Assembly (NCBI RefSeq): GCF_028389875.1
Contig: NC_084664.1
Span: forward strand, 63,194,703-63,258,702
Length of the DNA: 64,000 nucleotides
Direction: 5' to 3'
Origin: Rhea pennata
Taxonomy: Eukaryota; Chordata; Aves; Rheiformes; Rheidae
Each line of letters begins with the position of its first letter. Position 1 is the stretch's first letter. Below the pieces are notes generated by a model that did no database searches, was not told the origin of the DNA, and saw nothing but the letters and a program-made list of their open reading frames with translations. Both the position numbers and the translations under genes were made by a program. Below, piece after piece: positions 52,931-64,000 of the stretch.

Positions 52931-53070
52931 TATTTTCAGCACTTTTCAGCAATATTAATTTTACAAATAGGGAAACTAAGGCATGAGGCAGACATTTGCC
53001 CAAACTCACACATAGCGAGGCTTAACACTAAAGAGAGCTCTGCATTTTCTATTGAGTTTTCTTTCCACAC
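52931..53070 (+). mobile_element. MIR-like SINE relic
   Basis: Contains 'attttacaaatagggaaact', 'aaggcatgaggca' and 'tttgcccaaactcacacat', the hallmark order of MIR core sequence, with several substitutions. Ends approximate. Confidence 0.65.
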
Positions 53071-53177
53071 TCCCCTTAAGATTGACCTTGGAGCTCAACA
53101 CTTCAATAGATGTTGCCTGTACTGTGCATTCCTAAAGATTTGCACAAGCTAAAAATGAGAAATACCACAAAACTTCA

Positions 53178-53224
53178 CAGAAAAAAAAAAAGAAAGAAAA
53201 AGAAAAAGCAAAAAGAAGAAAGAA
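53178..53224. repeat. (GAAA)n purine-rich repeat
   Basis: A11 run followed by GAAA/GAAAAA units; purines only apart from one C. Confidence 0.9.
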
Positions 53225-54060
53225 ATCTTTCCATTGAAGTTCCATGGAAAGGAACTTGGATAGCAAATTCATTGGAGTAGGGATTTAGCCCAAAATAATA
53301 ACGATTAGTTTATTACTAAAGCTCTAAGTGGGAATCATGGGTTTTTTACTTCATCATTAAACACTGCATATTTTCCCATGATTATGTATGTGATAAAGTT
53401 TTGCTCAATTGTACAGCATTACACAGCCACATAATACAATATATAGTCACCTAACGCACTCTAGGACATATATAAGCAGAGGAGAGTCTCTGTTTGAAGT
53501 CATTTACAGTAAAACATTTGGTAAGTCCTAGTCCTAGTGGTGCATGCACTCTCCTCTGTTTTTCATGAGGTTAATCAATAGATAATGTGAATTCCTAACC
53601 CTCATCCAAGCACTCAGGAGAGTCACAGGAACTCAGCTCTAACTCAGTTTCAAATCTATGGTATACAGATTTATTTCTTTCTGAGGGGGTAGAGGAAGAC
53701 ATTGATTAGAAGATGCATCAGTGTTCATTTACCATATTTTTTTGGAAAAAAAATTATTAAGCACTGATTTTTGGGTCTGACCAGTATCTAACTTCTCATG
53801 TGTGAGATGCCAGTAATATGAACCTTATTTCGTCATGCATTCAACCTTCTCTTCCTATGACATATTTACTCTCCTTTGTTTTTTCTTTGTCCATCCTGTA
53901 GCACATTTGATATTATTTAAATGCTTGAGTTTTATCATGGTTCTTACAATCCTTTTAATTCTGCTAGCTGCCAGGAACTGCTCTAAACAGCAGGTAAAGC
54001 CTAAGCTTTTTCTGTGTGTTTTGAAAAGTTAGTTACAACTCCATGGCTTCTGCACATTAT

Positions 54061-54061
<1 letters not shown>

Positions 54062-54093
<32 letters not shown>
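54062..54093. repeat. T32 homopolymer
   Basis: An uninterrupted run of 32 T. On the minus strand it would be a poly(A) tail, but no retroposed gene is recognisable next to it. Confidence 0.95.
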
Positions 54094-54095
<2 letters not shown>

Positions 54096-55442
54096 CGTAT
54101 AAAGACTTAAAAGCACAGCACATTTTCTCCTCTAGTGATCTGCTATCTGGCCTTTACATTCTCTCTTCCTTTGAAAAGCTTCTGCCTCTGCTTGCTCCTC
54201 AAGATGTTCCCCATGCCTCTAGTACATATCTTTCCACTACATCATGTAGCCCTAGGATCCAGTGCAGGAGGCAGTAAAGCTGTTGTAGAAATAGGAGAAG
54301 CTGCTATCAGCTTTGCAGTTGCAGAGAATCCCTCTAGAGAGGGGAATTCTCCAGGGAGAACCTGCAAACACTTGCAGCTCCCTTGACACTGCATAAGCAG
54401 TATTGAACGATTTAGCTAGATGGAGAAGCCAACTTAAAGTTGTCTCATTGCAATATATGTTTGAAGAATAATGTGGTGCCAGTTGTGAACTTACTTACCT
54501 TGCTTTACTGAGCTAGCTTGGCAGATGCCATGCTGTTGAATTTAGATTTCCCTACTGTTTCATATGATCTTTATGTGACACTCATGCAGGCTAAAATGAG
54601 GTGCAGCTCACAAAGATTTTCCAGAATAAGAACAGCAGGGGGTTTTGTTTCCTGGAGATTAGTTGTAGTTGGTATGACTCAACCCTGATAAGATCAGCTT
54701 ATAACAGGGTAGCTGATCATGATTTCTGTAAAGGGAGTCTATTTTTGACCCAGAATACTACTTTATGGCTTACACTTGCTCCTAGAGAAGTCAGAACACT
54801 GTTACTGTCAATGGTCGAAGGAATAGATTTTAAAGGATGAGTCTTCATAATCTGTGTGTTGCCTTGTCTTTGTCATGTGGTTCACCGAGGTGATAATGTT
54901 AGCATGCTTATATACTTACTGTATCTACACTTCTGGGAATATCTTGGCCCTCTCTCTGGTCTGTAGTTCTGCTGGTCATACTTTTGTTTCCTGCCCCCAA
55001 AAAAGAGAGTTAATGTTCAGAGACAAGTATGTAGTCTGAGACTACATGGGACCTGCAGTAAGGTGCTCCTGAAAACTAGGCTAGGATTTCTTCCCCTTTA
55101 GTGTCACTTCACTTGAGATTGTGACCAAAATCCTTTTGCTGGCAATGTATGTGGCATTTGAGGAAGGCAGGTTAGAAGCGCAAGCAGTAGAACTCTGTCA
55201 GCTTAGGCTGGTTGTAGTGCACTAGGAATAGTTGTAAAACAGTGAACAATATTTTGGACAAACTGGTCCAAAAAAAGGGATTGTGGATTTCTGTTGCTGA
55301 AATAAAATATTTGTGCATGAAATGTCCATTTCTTGTGAATAAGTGGAGTGTGGAATAGTGGGAGGGAAGGGATGAAAAAGGAAAAATACAATATACAAAG
55401 AACTGAGATTTTTGAATTTTATTATTAAAAACCCTTTGGTCC

Positions 55443-55470
55443 ATTTATTTATTTATTTATTTTATTATTA
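55443..55470. repeat. (TTTA)n simple repeat
   Basis: Tetranucleotide array of about six units. Confidence 0.9.
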
Positions 55471-56267
55471 GTTCCTTAGAAGAAAACCAGTTTTTCCAGT
55501 AAGAGCTGCGGTTGAGTGGTACTGAGAGAAGCAGTATTTCAAGTATTAGTTATATTATGCTTAGTGAGTCATGTTTAAGATATGTTCTAAAAAGTAACTT
55601 AAAATTTAGAGCAATAAGTAGTTTTTGTTGTAACTACCTGTTCCCTTTGTCAATAATAAAGTACTGACCACTTAGATACATACATAATGGTTCAAGTATA
55701 ATAGTTGCTCAATAGATGAGGATGTGTCCGGAAGTATTTACAAAAAATTTGCTAATGCCTAGGAAGAACAGCTGTTTTTCTAAGGCAAGTCTGAATGTGC
55801 TTCCTACCCAGAAGAGTCGAATGTTCCTTTCTCCCACTTGCTGCCCACCCAGATTCTGTGAGCACTGCTTGAGCACTTTACTATATATAGTCAAGACTTT
55901 ATTCTCTCGTACCTAGGTCAGTGGGAGGTGCTGAAACCAAGATGGGGAGGAAATGAGGCATGCAGGGAGCGAGCTGGGGCATCCTGAAGCTGGGAGGCAC
56001 TGGGAAGAGATGGGTAGTCATGTCCAGCAAACCCATCAGTGGGAGTGCAGGGCAAAGAAATGATGCAAAAAAAAAAAAACTGCTAACACTTGTGTGGAGG
56101 TGGAGGGAAGCGTTTGCTTTAAGTGAGAAGTTTGAAGAATATGAATGAAGCTGCAGGGGAAAGGTGGGACTGAAAGAGCGAGGGGTTAGAGGAAATTGTG
56201 AATATGCTTGCAGCTCCCCTTTGTGAGCTGGCAGAGCATGTGCTGGGACAACCTCCATATGGGCTGT

Positions 56268-56302
56268 GCTGGAATGACCTAGAAAGAGTCATATATTCCA
56301 GC
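56268..56302. repeat. Short inverted repeat (hairpin)
   Basis: GCTGGAAT at 56268-56275 pairs with ATTCCAGC at 56295-56302. An inner GAC/GTC pairing follows after a small bulge. It is too short for a typical microRNA precursor. Confidence 0.7.
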
Positions 56303-59300
56303 AGCCGTGTGTGATAGAAAATCTCCCATGCACGGCCGCTATGTCACAGCTGGGATAATCTCTATCATTTATAATAGGCATTATTATTATTATTTATGTA
56401 GTTGATCAGCTAATATTCCTCAACTTTGAGAACCTTCCCTACCCCTTTTCTCCCATCAAGCTGAAATTTGATGATGGAGAAAGACACAAGAGTTTCAAGT
56501 GAATGCTCTTCTTTCTGAACAGATTTGTTTCATTTTTTTTCCTTTAAGTGAAGTAAGTTTTACATGACAAGCTTTCTACCTGCAGTAATGACTGATTCTT
56601 ATTTGAACTGAATACCTCCTAGCTTGAAGGGTTGAGTGCTGCAAAAACACGTAGGAAGGATTCCTTGCTCTGAGGATTTCTCAGCCTGTGGGCACCAGAG
56701 AGACAAACTGTGCATCTACTTCTGGGGAAAATGAGAGGAGTTTAAAATAAAGCCACTTAAAACAGTGAAGCTGCAGGAAAAATCCAGCACAGCTTTGAAT
56801 GGGAATGAGAATTTATTCTCAGTGTAGAGTGGTTAGCTGGATGGTTAGCTATGACCATTAAACAAAGATTAAATCTACTTCTCTCTACTACCTGGGATGT
56901 GGTATTCAAAAATAAATTCTTTTTCTCAGGTAGATTTTCTTCCATGAAGAAAGAGTGTGTATCATCTTAATTTTACAGTGGAGAAATGCTTATGGTCAAA
57001 AAGAAAAGCAGATTGAGGAATTGGACATGGATTTTCTTAGCTGAAAGACCTTTCTTTGCTTGTTTCTTGAAACATTACAGGAATGTTGTGAGCTTATATC
57101 TGAACTAAGGCTACACTGGGTTGCATAGTACTCACTTCCAACTAGAGGAATCTTAAGCAGCTTTAAAGAGACATGGAAAGTTTGTATATTGTTTATATTT
57201 CAGAAGAGAATGCATGATTAGTATATTAATTCAGTGAATTTTTCTTTCAGTCCCAATGAATGAAGGAAGTGTTTGTGTACTGGACAAAACACTAGATTTT
57301 GGAATTAGAAAATAAAAATGGGAAAGCAGGGTGGAAAAGAGGAACTATTTCACTAGGTCGCAATTTGCACTCTTTATTTGTCATCTATTTCATTATCTCC
57401 TATTTCCTGAATATAGCGTAATATCCTCTCTTTTCCTGTTACCTAAGCATTTTACAGAACTTGTCTTGCGTATCTACTGGCAATCATGGACAATTTGACA
57501 TTCTCTGCTTGTTTTTACATGACTTAACATCAGTTGTTTTTCAAAATAAAAATCCCTACAAGCAGAATACATCTCTGTGAAAGCTGTGGTGAACTCATCG
57601 TTGTGAAATACACGTTGAAGAAGAGTAGAAGTCTGCAATGAATTTTTAGACTGCAGATCCATTTGTATATACTTGGAATGAACTAAGTTCCTTGACTGTT
57701 AGCCTTTTTGAAGTCACTGGGCACACTGAGTGTCTTCTGGAACATGGGATGGCATGTGCTGTGCTAATCATTAAGAGGAAAGGACTTTGTAACAGCCTCT
57801 TGCCAGGGTGGGTTTTTGACAGAAGGTTTTAAACAAGCTGTGAGGTCTCCTGCATTTATTAGTGTATCTCCTGTTATTTCATGACAAACTAAATAGGTCA
57901 TTTTTGTGAGACCAAGAGACGTGTTCACTAGCTCACATCAGGCATATTTCTGTATGTAATTGTGAAGTATATCCTTTTTTGACATCCTCTTTTAAAACTC
58001 CTGAGAAGGCTTCCTCTTTCTGCTGGAGACCCAATTCCCTCCCAGGCATAAGTCCATCCCTGCCAGCCAGCTGACAGCATGATCTATCCACCAGACACAC
58101 TCCCTGGTAACTTCATCCTGAACTGCTTGGCTCTCCTCTCCCACTTGGTGCTTGGTTGCACTCTTTCCTGTGTCCTCAGTGAGACTTGGAGACACATTGT
58201 CATGTAGTAATACACCTGCTCTCCTTTTCTATAGCAATCTGTTTCTTAAACTGGAAAGCATGCCTTGTTTAGTGTGTCCATCATCACTAGTGAGTTAGCT
58301 TAACATGACCTTATCCTTGCATCACAGCATCTTTGCTTCAAGCCCAGGGGTTGTAGCTGTTTGGATCCATGCTGCAGGCCTTTTTACATGACGTTTTCTC
58401 ATGAGCAATGACCTGACTGAATCACTACTTCTGAGCTTGAAGGTGAGAAAACTGAAACTATTAGCTGAGCCTATTCCCCCCAACTATTTTTTTTCAGGGC
58501 ATCACCAAGCAGATGTTTAATATCTCATCTTCTCATCTCAGTTTGTCATCCTCTTTGATGTAACAGTGAGGGAAGATATAATTATCTTATTGGTAACAAT
58601 CAGAGAGTTTGATTCTTTTCAATAATCAGTGAGTTTGGGTCAATGCAGGTCCATAGTTGATCTAAATATTTTTCTGATGGATAAAAGATTTCTGAGCCTG
58701 GTGCTGCTTTTTCTTGACAGATTTGACAGCTTGTTCTGTGGTGGCTCCAGTTCAGGCGCTGAGGTGGTTACATTTCCTTTGTCAGTTCCACTGCAGCCTT
58801 GTGTCTGGACTCGTGTCTTGCTGTTTTTTGTGATTTGTTCCACAACATTGGATGGTCTTGCATGTGTTCTTTGCCAGTCTCTGTCTGCCCTGCTGCCTTG
58901 GCTTCTTCTTCGGCTGTACTGTACTAGTAGCTATTGGGGTTTGCTTTGCATTTGATTGATCAGTAAGGATAAACTTGTAACCTGGAGTTTCTCTAGAGTA
59001 AGGCCTGTTTCTTGTACTATTCCAAAAAGTCTTTTTAATGTCTCCTAAGATGCTGGGTGGGGATCCGTGTGAATGCCAGCATTCTCAGGTAACTAATATC
59101 AGTATCTATTCCCCTTTTTACTTTGGGTTTCAAGTAAAAATAACAAAACCAAAATGCTACATCTCTAAGAAATTTCTAATTCTGCCAGTGGTCACCACAG
59201 TGGTCAAATGCAGCTACCAGGATATCCTGTTTTTCAGGCATTAATCCTGGGACAGTGTCTCAGTACAAAACCACTATGGTGATTGTTTAGCTACATGTCA

Positions 59301-61060
59301 GCAGACCCTGAGCTACTAAAGATCACACTTTCTGTGAAAATGTTTTAGAGGATTTATATATGACTTATTGGGTGTTACTATACAGAGAGCAAGAAGCTGA
59401 TGTAACCATAGTCTTCTAAGATTTATATGACAGATGTTTATATGACAGGATGTTTTATTTCTAATGTATAGAGCATTTATTAACTAGCAATGATTCCTGA
59501 ATTATTAGTAGGTGGAATTTAAATACAGTTTAATATATAGTGGGTTCTACTGAGGCCCACACATTTCTCTTGAAAACTACTTTCAGGGGAAGGAGAGCTG
59601 CAGCACACAGCAACTGGGGTAAACCCATGCTTCTATTTATTTTACTTACATAGAAATTAATACGTATCTTCTCACTTAATAAAGGAAGTGATTAGATGTG
59701 AGACATGCTTGAGTGGGAATGTAGAGAATGACTTACTTTGCCTGTTTTTTAGGCAGAATGCTAGCAAAAAACCTAGTACTTTGTCATATTCCATACACGA
59801 TGATATCACATCATATGTCAACTAGTCAACTAGCAAACTTCTCTTTAAAGTGGCTGTCGTGTATGCATTTTTTAAATGCCATCTTGAGTAAAAGCTGTAA
59901 AGAAACAATTTTACCACATTAAAGTTATATAATTTGTAAGATTCCTCTCATAATTTTACTAAGTGTAAAATCCACAATATTCAAGGCATGGGCCTCAGCT
60001 GGGAGTAAGTCATGCTAGGTCATTGTGGTAATAGTGGTAGAACTGGACCTCTAAGAGTATGTTCTACCATTGCAACCTAGATGGCTTTCAAGACTGAAAA
60101 TCATCCATCAGTTCTAGAAGAAGCAAGTAGGCACGAGTCTGAAGTGATCAGGTCTAAGAATAGAGTCTGAAGAATAAGAAATTCCTTTTCATCAGAATAT
60201 TCTGTCCCTGTGGCTCCTGCTCATCTGGAACATCTAGTACTTCTGGGCAGGGGGGAATGTCATGGCAATAAGGGGGTGGAGGAGATGGGCTCTAGCTGCA
60301 CATGCTTTTTTTTTTTTCCATAAAAGTACACCAGCTGAGTGTAATGATAGGAGTGCAAGAGTCCTGAATATAAGAATCCCTTTTGTCCCTATTGAACTGC
60401 ATAAGCATGGATCTTTGGCTAGACCATTTATTGTATTGAACAGTGAGCAGCTGCTGCTGATATACAATTGAGAACTGAAATCTATTTAGAGAAATAATTG
60501 CTTTAGTTTCCAAGATGCTCCTGGAAATGAGATATAAATATCTCTTTATAGTCTTACCTGGCAAAATACAGTATGTTCTAAACAATAATTTAAAAAAGAC
60601 CAGAAAATAAAATAATTAAAAAAAAAAGACCTTTAAGAAGGTGAGTTAGTCTTCCAAGTTTGTAATGGAGAAAAAATAGGAACAAACAATCCTCTTGTAA
60701 AGGGGAGAATACTGATTGTATCCTTTTGTCTCATTGGAGTGAGAAATGGAACACCTGCGCTCTTCTCCAGAATAATGTTTGGGAATGTATTTTTCACTTT
60801 GACTATTTTTCCTTCCAAAGGAGGAAAAAAAAAGCAGGGGGGAATCTAGATACCTTTATTTTTCCAGTCCATCTCACTGGATGTGATGAAGAATGCTTTA
60901 TTTCCTAAATGAGTTCCAGATTAACTAATGCATTTTTTTTTTAAGTTGCCCCTATTTAAATTTCTTGTAAGGGATAGCGCTTTTAAAAAGCACCCAAAAG
61001 TAGCATTTAAAAGTGTAGGAAACTGGCATATCCCTTATATTTTGCTTTTATTTATTTTAG

Positions 61061-61147
61061 ATGCCCTTGTTCCTGTTGCTGAAGCTGAAGATAAACTTTT
61101 TCTGAATGGCAAAACTGACAAACAGCAAACACAGCAGAGGAACACAG
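61061..61147 (+). other. Exon-like stretch of unknown gene
   Basis: 87 nt bounded by a strong acceptor (CTTTTATTTATTTTAG) and a strong donor (CACAG|GTGAGG). Only one frame is open through it, phase 1 to phase 1, encoding ALVPVAEAEDKLFLNGKTDK then QQTQQRNT. The peptide is hydrophilic. I do not recognise it: it is not Ikaros N-terminal sequence, and its phase does not fit an SPMIP7 extension from the 32193 donor. It could be an exon of an unlisted transcript, a long noncoding RNA exon, or chance. Confidence 0.3.
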
Positions 61148-64000
61148 GTGAGGTCCTAAATACACAAAGAATCTGTCATATAAATGTCACCTCAGAGTCA
61201 CTTCCTAAATACTATCTAATACTGGGAATCAGGACATTGGTTAAGAGGTTACTAATTCTGAGAATTCATCTCCTGCATTTTGTAGTTAAGAATGTCTTCC
61301 CTTTTTTTGTACTTCACAACAAAGATTGTAACACTTGCAATCTCCCTTGTTGATATCCCTTTCAAATGTGGTAGCAGGACTACTGATCTTCTATCTGATA
61401 GTTCAGTTGAAAAACAAACTTCTTATAAGGCACCCAAGATGAGAACTAATCCTAAGATCTTAGGATAAGAACGTTATCATTTCTCTATCAAAAGAAAATA
61501 GATGGATTAGCAATTTAGGGGCTCACCTCCTAGCTTTCCTCCCTCCCCCGCCCCTATTCCTACTGGCCCAGATGAGCAGGAGTTCAGAATTACAGGATTA
61601 AACCCTTAGCAACAAAAGAAATTCCACAATTTTAATTTTGTCTGCACAGCTGTCATTTTAAAAGTCTTATTTTTAAATGGAAATCCTACACTGACTTCTT
61701 AGAGATCCTGTCTTACACTGAGTGTTCACCTGACTTTTTCCAGGAGTATGGATCACTCTCAGGCCACCTGGTTGTCAGCTGAAATGAAGTCTATGAGTGG
61801 TTTTGAAAAACAGACTTTTTTTTTGCCTCCTAAAATGACAAGCATAATCTTTGCATGGCCTCAGTCTGAGGACTAAGACGTAAAGATGTGAATATCAAGG
61901 GAGAATGCTGACTGGGTTTCTGCCTCATGAAGCGCTTTTCTTCTCCCCTTCAGCCCAGAAGAGTTATACATCCCTTATACCATTTTGGCACCTCAGTAGC
62001 TGCCAGTGGAACTCAGGAAATAACTTCTGTGTCCTCTTCCTTTCTGTGGTGAGCAAGGACAGCCTCATGATGTGGCACCAGCTGAATGCCTGACAGAGAG
62101 GCCTTTGGGGGTTCCTTTACTATGAAGAGTAACTATGGAGCAAGGGTTGCAGCAACCTGCAACCTTGTTTCACATAATCTTCCAAAAGGAAGAAAAATGC
62201 AGATAATCTCCATATAGACCAGGTAATGCAAATATATGCCTTACCTATATGACCTAGGAAAAAATAGCCTCCCTCTGCCATACATCCTGGTTTTGTGACG
62301 CTATCTTGAAGAAGGGCAGTGACTATTCCTATTTAGTAGTGCAGCCTCAACCTTGAATGTCAGTGGATCTTCAGATTTGCTGCACACCTATATTGCATCA
62401 CAAGGCATAATTAAGTCACTGAAACAAAGAAACTCAGAGAATAATTGACAGCACACTCTTATGAGCCATGTCAATTATGAAATCTGATTTGATGACTGAA
62501 ATATAAGGGTTTTCCACCAATTCAGACAGATGAGACAGATGAATGGCTCACACTGGCTTCCAAAATTTGTTGAGGAAGTACCCTCCTTCTGTGAGTGAAA
62601 TAAGTATTCTCAATGATTGAGTGAGTCCAAGGCTAGGTAGCACAAAAAAGGCAGAGGATGGTTTGGAGGTCTGATAAGTTTCCTACTTTAGCATTGTCAA
62701 GGTCTCTGGTCTCCTTTGTCTGAAAAAGTTTGATGCAGGCTGTGGGATGACACAAAACTATGAAGGAGAAATGTGCAGATGGACATGGGAGGTTAGTCCT
62801 GAACAGGAAAAACTGAAAGGAAACAGAGTTTTGAACTGTTAACAGAAAGGTAATCTGGTTGCTCCCTGGTCTCTGGTTAGGATGAAATCCTGTTAATTTA
62901 CCAGATGTTAACTTTACTGTGTGATTTTTTTGATTTTCTTCTCTAAAACTGTTGGAGCACACTGCATAGGTTCCTGCAGGAGCAGTGCATTAGGTCAGCT
63001 GATAGAGAGAGGTGAAGGTGAGCAGTGTCTCATAAGTTTGGGCCTTCTGCCAAGACATGAATGATTGGAGGCAGGGAGCAGGTGGAAACAGTTTTCACCA
63101 TGACCTGACCAGGAGTAGTGACTGTTTTGAGTGATGTTGGTAGGGTTAGAAAGCTCTAAATCCACTCCTGCGCTTGCAACCTTAGTAGCAAAAAGGCATC
63201 AATTTACCCAGGAGCCAAAGAGGACTCACGAGCATTTAATATATTAGTAAGTGGGTCTATAATTACCCTAAGAACTAGTTGCAGAGCATTATTACTGTTA
63301 TAAAATGTAATAGCGATATTACATAAGTATAATAACAATAGTACATCTCTAAGTGGCTGCAAACTGCCTCTTTTGACAGCTGTGGTAGAAAATGGATCAC
63401 TAGATGGTCATGAAATGAATATTTTCCCTAATCAAAATGGAGAGCTTTATTACCCTTATAATTACTTGTTTAGCAGTCACTTATTAATTTTTTTTTTAGA
63501 TTCATGAGTAATAAAATGGACCTGTTTATTAAATAACATTTTAATTAGGAATCATTTTTAACAAGTGCCAAGTTCTTAATGTTTTTTCCTATGCAATTAC
63601 TTAGATGAATGCTTGTATCTCGGATAACTCCATTGACATCATTACCAAACTGTCTTCCCTGGTATACAGCTTATTTAAAATAACCAGTTTCAGATGTTCT
63701 AGTCTTCCAAAACAGCTAATTTTTAACATATCATATTAGAATATTGCTTATTTTACTAAATAACATTTACAGCCTCCCTATATATACTTTGCATTTTCAG
63801 GTCATTTGAATTCAAAGGTACTGTATTTGCTCAGTTAAATTTCTTACTGATTGCTCTGGAAAGAGTGTTCTTAAACATTTTAAATGAAATTCGCCTTTTT
63901 ATTATAATGCACCTTAGAGGAAATGTAGAAAAAATATTTTGCAAATGTTTGGATTTTGGCTATTTGGCTATCCACAAAACTTGCTCAAAACATTATGAAT
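61148..64000. other. Intergenic, nothing recognised
   Basis: AT-rich DNA with no coding exon, RNA gene or clear transposon that I can support. Confidence 0.5.

Larger units (their letters stand above)
44434..61060. other. Intergenic or intronic, no coding exon seen
   Basis: About 16.6 kb of AT-rich DNA with simple repeats, a MIR-like relic and a hairpin at 56268. I looked for the known start of Ikaros (MDADE...) and for C2H2 zinc-finger exons and saw neither. If the 43-44 kb patch is a promoter, this would be its first intron. Confidence 0.45.

Noticed and set aside
59422..59452. Two-copy direct repeat of TTTATATGACAG
   Set aside because: Real, but short and AT-rich; consistent with local slippage and with no other feature around it.
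60928..61353. 141-codon open frame taken as a gene
   Set aside because: The start is an AT-rich stretch with no promoter or domain, and strong splice sites interrupt it. Only the 87-nt exon-like core is worth reporting.
44434..64000. IKZF1 coding exons
   Set aside because: Expected from gene order, but neither the Ikaros N-terminus nor C2H2 zinc-finger sequence is visible in any frame.

Overview
The window is vertebrate genomic DNA from a bird. It is AT-rich, has small exons separated by kilobase introns, and carries CR1 LINE copies with the avian 3' end. One short element at 30634-30778 joins a tRNA-Ile-like head to a CR1 tail. SINEs of that build are known from passerine birds, so a songbird or close relative is the best guess. 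No bacterial, phage or CRISPR features were seen.

Layout. Positions 1-4082 look like intron 1 of a minus-strand gene whose first coding exon (4083-4200) lies in a strong CpG island (about 3950-4650). It encodes a short basic N-terminus and a leucine/valine signal peptide, and I assign it to ZPBP (zona pellucida binding protein). About 2.5 kb away on the plus strand begins a gene assembled here from seven exons (6743-7241, 12874-12956, 13902-13978, 14643-14795, 16753-16860, 28441-28548, 32097-32220), with an AATAAA signal at 32325. The joined frame is open for 383 codons, and every junction keeps phase with GT/AG boundaries. I assign it to SPMIP7 (SPATA48, C7orf72), a sperm microtubule inner protein. 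ZPBP and SPMIP7 lie head to head in human 7p12.2, upstream of IKZF1, and this window fits that order.

From about 32.35 kb to the end I see no confident protein-coding gene. This stretch is probably the intergenic interval between SPMIP7 and IKZF1. It holds an old CR1 copy (38463-39013), a MIR-like relic, simple repeats, a second GC- and CpG-rich patch at about 43.1-44.4 kb that could be a promoter, and one exon-like stretch at 61061-61147 of unknown affiliation.

The two recognised genes both belong to male germ-cell biology: ZPBP in the acrosome and sperm-zona interaction, SPMIP7 in the sperm flagellar axoneme. A shared, testis-active divergent promoter region is a reasonable inference. Most other open reading frames of 60-140 codons are short, lack splice or coding signals, and were treated as chance.
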